Source of the DNA: Bacteroidales bacterium UBA1223
GTDB taxonomy: Bacteria > Bacteroidota > Bacteroidia > Bacteroidales > P3
DNA length: 5,074 nucleotides
Direction: 5' to 3'
NCBI GenBank assembly: GCA_002309155.1
Contig: DBXB01000039.1
Span: 12,158 to 17,231, forward strand
Position 1 is the first letter of the stretch, and every line of letters starts with the position of its first letter. Shown in pieces: positions 1-5,074 of this stretch. Under the pieces are notes generated by a model that was given only the letters and a program-made list of their open reading frames with translations, did not search any database and was not told the DNA's origin. The position numbers were made by a program, and so were the translations under genes.

Positions 1-28
1 CCCTTAACTCCCCTTTTAGTGTTATGTC

Positions 29-55
29 AACTCAGAATATTTCTGAGTTTTTTTT
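29..55 (+). terminator. Intrinsic terminator of an upstream gene outside the window
   Basis: A perfect 9-bp stem (AACTCAGAA at 29-37 pairing with TTCTGAGTT at 41-49) closes a 3-base TAT loop and runs straight into eight consecutive T (48-55, the first two also in the stem). This is the layout of a Rho-independent terminator on the + strand. The stem has only three G-C pairs, so it is weak for its class, but the T tract is uninterrupted. Read on the other strand there is no T tract after the stem, so it looks unidirectional. It should end transcription from a + strand gene lying to the left and separate that gene from the operon starting at 129. The upstream gene itself cannot be identified from the 28 bases present. 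Confidence 0.8.
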
Positions 56-128
56 ATATTATTATATAATATTATGCGGTGTGTATCGTTAATAAAGCAA
101 AATACAGAAATAACAGTAAAGCATAGTT
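56..128 (+). promoter_or_regulatory. Probable promoter and leader of the TPR/barrel operon
   Basis: This is the only non-coding stretch between the terminator and the first gene, so it should hold the operon promoter. Bases 56-75 are purely A/T and form a 20-base inverted repeat with one mismatched pair (59/72), including a perfect 12-base palindrome at 60-71 and a TATAAT at 65-70. The Bacteroidota sigma-70 consensus is TAnnTTTG near -7 with TTTG near -33. Only poor -7 matches are visible (for example TATCGTTA at 84-91), with no convincing -33 box, so no exact start site is claimed. Bases 92-128 are A-rich with no Shine-Dalgarno sequence, as usual for translation starts in this phylum. Confidence 0.4.
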
Positions 129-191
129 ATGTTTAAGCGTTTCACTTTGTTTGGTATCATGATGCTGTTTGGTGTCATGGTCCTTATGGGA
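129..191 (+). other. Signal peptide of the TPR protein
   Basis: Residues 1-21: positive residues Lys3 and Arg4 followed by a Met/Leu/Phe/Val-rich hydrophobic core, then Gly-Gln-Asn-Asn. This fits a Sec signal peptide cut by signal peptidase I. The exact cut is uncertain (after Met20 or Gly21) because a classic Ala-x-Ala is missing. An uncleaved N-terminal membrane anchor is a possible alternative. Confidence 0.75.
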
Positions 192-3100
192 CAGAACAAC
201 TATTCGTCCCCCGCCGCCGACCGCATGTACGATGAGGCGTGCGACCTCTTTTCTAAAGAGAAATATGCTGTCGCCCAGCATCTTTTTGACCGCTATGTAA
301 AATCCAGCGATGCTGATGATGCCGTCATCCCTGACGCTGTATACTTTGCGGCGGTATGCTCGGAACGGCTCCGGAACAATGACGCCGAATACCGTGTCAG
401 CGAATTCATGAGGGTATACCCTGAGAGCGACCATTACAACATGGCCCGTATGTCGCTGGGTAACGTCTATTTCGACAAGGGTGACTACAATGCCGCACTC
501 CACGAATATTTGAAGGTGGAACCCTCGGAGATAGAGTTCAATCACAGGAGCGAATACGACTACAAGACTGGTTTCTGCTATTTCCAGCAGGGCGATAAAG
601 ATAGAGCGAAGGGTTATTTCAAGCGTGTGAGCGACGGCAAGTCGTACTACAAGAACGCCGCCACATACTATTATGCCGACATCCTCTTCTCCTCAAAACA
701 GTATGAGTCGGCCGACAAGGAGTTTCGCAAGATCGAGAAAGACAAGGCGTTCAAGAAACTGGTGCCTGTCTATCGTTTCTATATCAAATATTACCTTGGT
801 CAGGAAGACGAGGTGTTGCGTATGGCGCCCGACCTGCTCGCTGACCCGGGACTGGTCCTTCGTGACGAGGTGGAACGCATTGTCGGCGACGTGTACTTCA
901 ACCGTGGAGAATATAGCAGTGCGTTGGAATACTACCGTCAGGCAAACAACGACGCCTCGGAGTCTGCAACCAACAAATCCGCCAAAGGCAAACGCAGCGG
1001 TGTGAAGGTCGGAAGTTACCCAATGGGTTATTGTTTCTATATGCTGGGGCAGTATGACTCTGCCGCCTGCTACCTGTCAAGATTTGTGGGCACCGATGAC
1101 TCTGTGGCGCAAAACGCACTCTTCACACTTGGCGACACCTATATCAAGTTGGGCAGGAAGAGTGACGCACGCACCGCTTTCAAGAGTGCTTCTGAGATGA
1201 AATACAATGCCGCTATCGAGGAGGATGCCGCCTTCAACTATGCCAAGCTGAGCTGCGAGCTGAACCCCAACGCCTATAACGAATCGATACGCTCGTTCGA
1301 GAACTACCTGCAACATTATCCCAAAACGAAACGCAAACAGGAGATACAGCAGATACTTACCTCGCTTTACTGCACCACGAAAAACTACAAGGACGCTCTC
1401 TCACTGATAGAACGCAACAAGAAAGAGTTGCTGAAAGACGCCACAATGCGGCAGGCTTACCAACGTATACTCGTGAACCGCGGTATAGACCTCTTTAATG
1501 AACGCAACCTGCAAGCGGCGTCTGCCTGTTTCGACACCGCTGTGGCTGTGAACGCAACCCCCGCCATCACAACCGACGCCCTCTACCTCTCGGCAGAGAC
1601 TCAGTACCGACTGGCAAATTACGGCAGGTCGCAGAAACTCCTTGACAGATTCTTTACTGCCACTTCCCGTAAAAGTTCGGCATACTATCCGCAAGCTCTA
1701 TATACCGCAGGATATGTTAATATGCGTCGCAAACGCTACCCCGAAGCCCGTGAGAAGTTCACCGAGTTTCTGAAGAGCAATCCCGAGGATAAGACTCAGG
1801 TGCTTGACGCTTACAACAGAATGGGCGACTGCCTCTATGTGGCGAAGAACTTCGACGGTGCCATAGGCTACTACGACAAGGTGATACAGGCTAAGGGCAG
1901 GGACGCCGATTACGCCACCTATCAGAAAGCTCTCTGCTATGGAGCTCAGGGCAAAAGCGTGGAGAAACTCAACAGTCTCAACTATATCTTCGAGAAGTTC
2001 TCCAACTCTCCGCTGTCGCCCAAGGCTATGTTCGAGATCGCCAACACCTACCTGATATGTGACAACAACGAGATGGCTCTGCTGTACTACAACAATTTTA
2101 TCAAGAAATATTCTCAGAGCAGCTTCGTGCCACAGGCTCTCCTCAATGTGGGTCTGATTTATTACAACACCGAGCAGAACGACAAGGCTCTGGCGACTTT
2201 CGACCAACTGATGTCGAAATATCCCGGCACCGACGAGGCCCGTGACGCTCTCATGGCTATCAAGAACATCTACGTTGAACAGGATAGGGTAGAGGAATAC
2301 TTCAACTATGTGAGTCGCACGACGAAACACTCTGTCTCGGCAGTTGAGCAGGACTCTACTCTCTACCTTGCCGCAGAGAATCGCTACTTCGAGGGACAGT
2401 ATGACAACGCCATCGCCGGACTGTCGAACTATATAGGTAAGTTCCCACAGGGTCTCTTCATCCTCAAGGCTCACTACTATCTGGCTGACGCTCTCTCACG
2501 CACTGGTCACAACGACAAGGCTCTGCCTCATTATGAGTGGGTCGCTGAGCGTGGCAACAACCCCTATACGGAAGATTGTCTCTCACAGGCGGCGTCGATA
2601 CTTTTCGCTCAGAAAAATTACGAAAAATCGCTCTCATACTATGTGCCTCTGGTAGTGGTTGCTGGCAGCGACCCCACAAGACTGCAGGCCCGTATGGGTA
2701 TATTGCGGTGCTGGTATGCACTGCGTGACACCGCACATATCGCCGTCGCCGCCAACGAACTGTTGCAAGAGCCTAAAGCCACCGCCGAGCAACGTGATGA
2801 GGCGTCGGTGATGCTGGCACGCAGTTACTACTACGCCGACGACTATGAGAAGGCTTTCGCCGCCTATGGTGCCCTTACCAATTCCGCCAACGGCGACTAT
2901 ATGGGCGAAGCCTGCTACCGTAGAGCTTCTATTCGCTTCTCGCAACAGCGTCTGGATGACGCCGAGTCTATCATCGAGGCTCTGGTGAACAATCCGGGCA
3001 GCGACTACTGGCTGGCAAAGGCTTTCATCCTCTGGGCCGACATTTTCCACCAGAGAGGCAACGACGTTCAGGCCAAGCAGACTCTGCAGAGCATTATCGA

Positions 3101-3245
3101 AAACTACGAAGTGATTAATGACGCCGATGAGGAGGTGGTGGCGGAAGCTCGCCAGCATCTGCAATCTCTCTCGACTCCGGAGGAGGGCGGAAGTGAGCAA
3201 GAATCAACGCAAGACGATGCTCCAGTAATCCTTATCGAAGACTGA
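129..3245 (+). CDS. Secreted giant tetratricopeptide-repeat (TPR) protein
   Basis: Encodes 1038 residues. The N-terminus is a signal peptide: basic MFKR, then a hydrophobic run to about residue 20, with likely cleavage near Gly21/Gln22. There is no lipobox cysteine, so it is probably periplasmic, perhaps bound to the outer membrane through a partner. From about residue 30 to 992 the chain is a nearly continuous array of roughly 26 TPR-like helical hairpins of 31-36 residues, with the usual small/aromatic pattern (GNVYFDKGDYNAALHEY at 111-127; GLIYYNTEQNDKALATF at 675-691). A Ser/Lys-rich insert breaks the array at 272-293 and an acidic tail closes it at 1016-1038. TPR arrays bind proteins; no catalytic motif was seen, so a scaffold or adaptor role is inferred. 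The ATG at 129 is chosen because it gives a complete signal peptide. The stop lies 38 bases before the barrel gene, which suggests joint function in the envelope. Automated pipelines may label such proteins YbgF/CpoB-like, but the length and repeat number do not fit CpoB. No gene symbol is justified. Confidence 0.93.
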   Translation: MFKRFTLFGIMMLFGVMVLMGQNNYSSPAADRMYDEACDLFSKEKYAVAQHLFDRYVKSSDADDAVIPDAVYFAAVCSERLRNNDAEYRVSEFMRVYPESDHYNMARMSLGNVYFDKGDYNAALHEYLKVEPSEIEFNHRSEYDYKTGFCYFQQGDKDRAKGYFKRVSDGKSYYKNAATYYYADILFSSKQYESADKEFRKIEKDKAFKKLVPVYRFYIKYYLGQEDEVLRMAPDLLADPGLVLRDEVERIVGDVYFNRGEYSSALEYYRQANNDASESATNKSAKGKRSGVKVGSYPMGYCFYMLGQYDSAACYLSRFVGTDDSVAQNALFTLGDTYIKLGRKSDARTAFKSASEMKYNAAIEEDAAFNYAKLSCELNPNAYNESIRSFENYLQHYPKTKRKQEIQQILTSLYCTTKNYKDALSLIERNKKELLKDATMRQAYQRILVNRGIDLFNERNLQAASACFDTAVAVNATPAITTDALYLSAETQYRLANYGRSQKLLDRFFTATSRKSSAYYPQALYTAGYVNMRRKRYPEAREKFTEFLKSNPEDKTQVLDAYNRMGDCLYVAKNFDGAIGYYDKVIQAKGRDADYATYQKALCYGAQGKSVEKLNSLNYIFEKFSNSPLSPKAMFEIANTYLICDNNEMALLYYNNFIKKYSQSSFVPQALLNVGLIYYNTEQNDKALATFDQLMSKYPGTDEARDALMAIKNIYVEQDRVEEYFNYVSRTTKHSVSAVEQDSTLYLAAENRYFEGQYDNAIAGLSNYIGKFPQGLFILKAHYYLADALSRTGHNDKALPHYEWVAERGNNPYTEDCLSQAASILFAQKNYEKSLSYYVPLVVVAGSDPTRLQARMGILRCWYALRDTAHIAVAANELLQEPKATAEQRDEASVMLARSYYYADDYEKAFAAYGALTNSANGDYMGEACYRRASIRFSQQRLDDAESIIEALVNNPGSDYWLAKAFILWADIFHQRGNDVQAKQTLQSIIENYEVINDADEEVVAEARQHLQSLSTPEEGGSEQESTQDDAPVILIED
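216..3104 (+). repeat. TPR array, about 26 helical-hairpin units
   Basis: Protein-level repeats covering residues 30-992. Approximate unit starts by eye are 30, 67, 103, 140, 173, 208, 244, 293, 327, 362, 403, 440, 481, 521, 558, 594, 630, 667, 702, 742, 778, 814, 850, 888, 924 and 961. The best-formed units are at 103-134, 521-552, 558-590, 667-699 and 888-920. Units near 208-240, 403-437 and 850-880 are degenerate and are called mainly by spacing. The units are diverged at DNA level, so this is an old array, not a recent tandem expansion. A solenoid this long would make several superhelical turns. Confidence 0.85.
942..1007 (+). other. Ser/Lys-rich low-complexity insert in the TPR array
   Basis: Residues 272-293 of the TPR protein are rich in Ser, Ala, Asn, Lys and Gly with no hydrophobic pattern, and lie between the hairpin ending near 271 and the next one starting near 293. 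It reads as a flexible loop or hinge dividing a first group of about seven hairpins from the remaining nineteen. Its basic second half (Lys283, Lys286, Lys288, Arg289) could contact an acidic surface; that is inference only. Confidence 0.6.
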
Positions 3246-3283
3246 AAAAATACATCAACAATAAGTAACAATCATCTCAGCAT
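3246..3283 (+). other. Short A-rich intergenic spacer, operon junction
   Basis: Thirty-eight bases separate the two genes. They are A-rich, contain no GGAG-like ribosome-binding site, no hairpin followed by T residues, and no recognisable TAnnTTTG promoter. The simplest reading is that the barrel gene is transcribed together with the TPR gene and is translated from an A-rich, Shine-Dalgarno-free start, as is common in Bacteroidota. Confidence 0.65.
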
Positions 3284-3352
3284 ATGAACAGGAAAGTAAT
3301 CTATACGGTAGCAATAGCCCTTCTGTCAGGAACTGTTCTTCCCCTACAGGCC
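3284..3352 (+). other. Signal peptide of the barrel protein
   Basis: Residues 1-23: Arg3 and Lys4, a hydrophobic core at about 5-19, and a cut site Leu-Gln-Ala before Gln24. The Q-A-Q ending is frequent in Bacteroidota signal peptidase I substrates. There is no Cys near the cut site, so it is not a lipoprotein. Confidence 0.85.
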
Positions 3353-5065
3353 CAGTCCGACTCTTCGGTATACAATGAATCGGTGGTGGTCGTGGGCGAC
3401 TATAACCCCGTCCTCGACGGCCTTACGGAGAAAATCAATGTTGCTCCTTCGTCGAATGACAACATACCTCAGGAACTTCAGCCCAAGTTCAACTATAGTA
3501 TCACCCCCAGACGCATGACCTCGCTGACCACCACGTCGGGCATCAAGGCCGCCAAGGTGTTGGGCTCTCCATCGAAAATTTACAATAACTATATGCGGTT
3601 TGGTCTGGGTCACGACTTCGCCGCTTTTCCCGATTTCAACCCCATGATGGATCTCTACTTGACATCAACACGTCATGACAACTACTCTTACGGGGCCCGT
3701 TTCTACCATCTTACAGACATCACCACCTTCGGCAAAGAGGGCGACTCTCTGCCTTCGCCCGACTATTATGGTCGCAACCGTGAGTCGTTTACGCAGATGG
3801 ATGTCTTCGGGAAATATATTTTCAAGAAGAAACATCTCTTCTCGGCATCACTCACCATGGACAGGATGAGGACTGGTTATTACGGTTACTCTGACTCCAC
3901 TCTGGATGCCAACGGCCTAACCCGTGACTCGGTGTCGATGTCGGAGTTGGCGTCGACCTACAATAACTTCGCACTGAATCTTGGCGCCAAAAGTCTTCAC
4001 ACCGATGTCAACAAACTGGGCTATGATGCCAATCTGGGTATCGCCGACCTCTGGGGTAAATGGAACTTCTCGCAGTTCTCATCGACGTTAGACGCATCGC
4101 TGCACTACGGTTTCCCGCTCTTCAGCAAATACAAAGGTGTGGCATATCTCCACACTAACTGGCAGGGATATGGTCAACATGACGGTGACAACAGTACTGT
4201 TCGTCGCAACCTCACCACGGTGACTCCCTATGTCGATTTCCTCTTCAACGACTTCAAGTTTCACGTAGGTCTTGGACTGGGATTCAACGGTTATGATGAT
4301 CCCAACGAGACTCACCACAACATGCTGCCCGACATTACCGTCACCAAGACTATGATGAATAAGTCGATGAGTCTTATGGCTGGTCTACAAGGTGGTTACC
4401 TCGCCAACGACTGGAATACCCTGCGACTGCAGAACCCATACCTGATGCCAGCTCCCACCACTGCGGCAACGGTCGACAACAACCTCTTCGCCCATCTCCG
4501 TATCAATTTCTCCAAGAAGTTGATTCTCAAACTTGCTGTTGACCACCATTTCTATAAGAACTTTGTCTCATACAAACCCAAATATGCAAGCTATATCTGC
4601 ATGTATGACCCATACTATGTCGATGTAAACTCGTTGGATCTCAGCGGTGACTTTACTTTTGTCAACGATGAGATGATATCACTCTCGGTAGGTGGTACCT
4701 ACGGCTTGAATTATAATGGTCCTGACAATGTGATTCTGCTTTATAACCCTGATTTCACTGGCTATGTCGCCGCCAAGGTGAACTATAAAGACAAGTGGCT
4801 GTTCGGTCTGCAGACTCATTTTGTGTCGGGAGTTGACGCTGACATGGCTATCAACCCCGCCACCAACCTCAACGAGGTTACCAAGACTCTCCCTGCTCAT
4901 CTGGGCATCTCGTTGGATGCGGAGTACCTCTACAGCAAGGCTCTCTCGTTTTTTGCCAAAGTTGACAACCTTACCGGACACCGCTACTTCCTCTGGGCCG
5001 ACTATCCTGCTCAGCGTTTCAACATCATGCTTGGTCTAACTTATACTCTGCCGACGAAGAAATAA
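3284..5065 (+). CDS. Outer-membrane beta-barrel protein, TonB-receptor-like, apparently without a full plug
   Basis: Encodes 593 residues. A Sec signal peptide (basic MNRK, hydrophobic core, LQAQ end) places the product in the envelope. After a TonB-box-like segment (ESVVVVG at 32-38) and a linker to about residue 100, the rest is a chain of amphipathic beta-strands, about 22 by eye, rich in Tyr, Phe, Gly and Asn. Short polar turns join strand pairs (FKKKH 180-184, FNDF 321-324, VNDE 460-463, YKDK 501-504). The C-terminus, with NLTGHRYF at 562-569 and a final strand FNIMLGLTYTL, resembles that of TonB-dependent receptors, although the chain ends in TKK and lacks the usual terminal aromatic residue. 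Typical receptors are 650-1000 residues with a plug of roughly 130-150; here there is room for only about 65. A channel, an assembly factor or a structural barrel working with the preceding TPR protein is therefore as likely as nutrient import. The start is set by the signal peptide, and the next Met is at residue 78. A 'TonB-dependent receptor' label would describe the fold, not a proven role. Confidence 0.88.
   Translation: MNRKVIYTVAIALLSGTVLPLQAQSDSSVYNESVVVVGDYNPVLDGLTEKINVAPSSNDNIPQELQPKFNYSITPRRMTSLTTTSGIKAAKVLGSPSKIYNNYMRFGLGHDFAAFPDFNPMMDLYLTSTRHDNYSYGARFYHLTDITTFGKEGDSLPSPDYYGRNRESFTQMDVFGKYIFKKKHLFSASLTMDRMRTGYYGYSDSTLDANGLTRDSVSMSELASTYNNFALNLGAKSLHTDVNKLGYDANLGIADLWGKWNFSQFSSTLDASLHYGFPLFSKYKGVAYLHTNWQGYGQHDGDNSTVRRNLTTVTPYVDFLFNDFKFHVGLGLGFNGYDDPNETHHNMLPDITVTKTMMNKSMSLMAGLQGGYLANDWNTLRLQNPYLMPAPTTAATVDNNLFAHLRINFSKKLILKLAVDHHFYKNFVSYKPKYASYICMYDPYYVDVNSLDLSGDFTFVNDEMISLSVGGTYGLNYNGPDNVILLYNPDFTGYVAAKVNYKDKWLFGLQTHFVSGVDADMAINPATNLNEVTKTLPAHLGISLDAEYLYSKALSFFAKVDNLTGHRYFLWADYPAQRFNIMLGLTYTLPTKK
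3377..3397 (+). other. TonB-box-like segment near the mature N-terminus
   Basis: Residues 32-38 (ESVVVVG) lie about nine residues after the predicted signal cleavage. They have the acidic-polar-hydrophobic-run form of known TonB boxes such as BtuB DTLVVTA and FhuA DTITVTA. In TonB-dependent receptors this segment binds TonB and precedes the plug. Here it is followed by GDYNPVL and a linker too short for a normal plug. A Val-rich strand unrelated to TonB is the alternative. Confidence 0.4.
3590..5053 (+). other. Beta-barrel domain, about 22 predicted strands
   Basis: Residues 103-590. By-eye strands with alternating hydrophobic residues start near 103, 121, 134, 168, 184, 226, 245, 266, 284, 308, 324, 346, 362, 400, 412, 446, 464, 491, 505, 538, 553 and 579. 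Twenty-two is the strand number of TonB-dependent receptors, and tight turns between strand pairs fit the periplasmic side of such a barrel. The count has an uncertainty of about two strands either way. The longest putative surface loops are at 146-167, 202-225, 374-399 and 425-445, the last rich in Tyr. Confidence 0.7.
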
Positions 5066-5074
5066 TTATAATTG

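Noticed and set aside
1..28. Possible end of an upstream coding region
   Set aside because: Stops occur in more than one reading frame and 28 bases cannot show which, if any, belongs to a gene. Only the terminator after it is supported.
127..134. TATGTTTA, a near match to the Bacteroidota -7 element
   Set aside because: It overlaps the start codon chosen for the TPR gene and has no TTTG about 20 bases upstream. Moving the start downstream would remove the basic part of the signal peptide.
72..545. A 157-codon minus-strand open frame over the start of the TPR gene
   Set aside because: It overlaps the signal peptide and first TPR units of the real gene. Its C-terminal part would read through the AT-rich spacer and gives low-complexity sequence.
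1698..2474. A 258-codon open frame on the minus strand inside the TPR gene
   Set aside because: It lies wholly antisense to a gene with a clear repeat structure, and its translation shows no recognisable domain. Long antisense frames are common opposite genes with this codon bias.
2634..3200. A 188-codon minus-strand open frame opposite the end of the TPR gene
   Set aside because: It is fully antisense to TPR units with intact periodicity, and its Val/Leu/Gly-rich translation shows no recognisable family or export signal.
3284..5065. SusC-type polysaccharide importer
   Set aside because: SusC proteins are about 1000 residues with an N-terminal carboxypeptidase-like domain and a plug, and are followed by susD. 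Here there are 593 residues, no such domain, and a TPR gene instead of a lipoprotein partner upstream.

Overview
The window looks like a piece of a Bacteroidota chromosome, most likely Bacteroidales (Prevotella- or Muribaculaceae-like). The reasons are: very AT-rich spacers against much more GC-balanced genes; no Shine-Dalgarno sequence ahead of either start codon, only A-rich leaders; a signal peptide ending in the '...QAQ' style common in this phylum; and a gene pair made of a very long exported TPR protein and a TonB-receptor-like outer-membrane barrel. The assignment rests on style and family resemblance, not on a marker gene.

Layout. Bases 1-28 are the tail of whatever lies to the left and contain no gene that can be called. 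A compact intrinsic terminator (29-55) ends transcription arriving from the left. An AT-only stretch and A-rich leader (56-128) must carry the promoter for what follows. Two + strand genes then fill the rest: a 1038-residue secreted TPR solenoid protein (129-3245) and, after 38 bases, a 593-residue outer-membrane beta-barrel protein (3284-5065). Nine bases remain after the second stop. No terminator is visible between the two genes, so they are probably co-transcribed. No RNA genes, mobile elements, CRISPR arrays or pseudogenes were seen.

How they may work together. Both proteins carry export signals. The first is almost entirely helical repeats, with no enzymatic motif seen, and should act as a periplasmic scaffold or adaptor. 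The second resembles the barrel half of a TonB-dependent receptor: about 22 strands counted by eye, short turns and a receptor-like C-terminus. It has a TonB-box-like segment near the mature N-terminus but only about 65 residues where a receptor has a plug of roughly 130-150. A reasonable inference is a two-part envelope module in which the TPR protein docks on, assembles or gates the barrel. The substrate or process is not readable from the sequence. This pair is the best candidate here for an under-described system.
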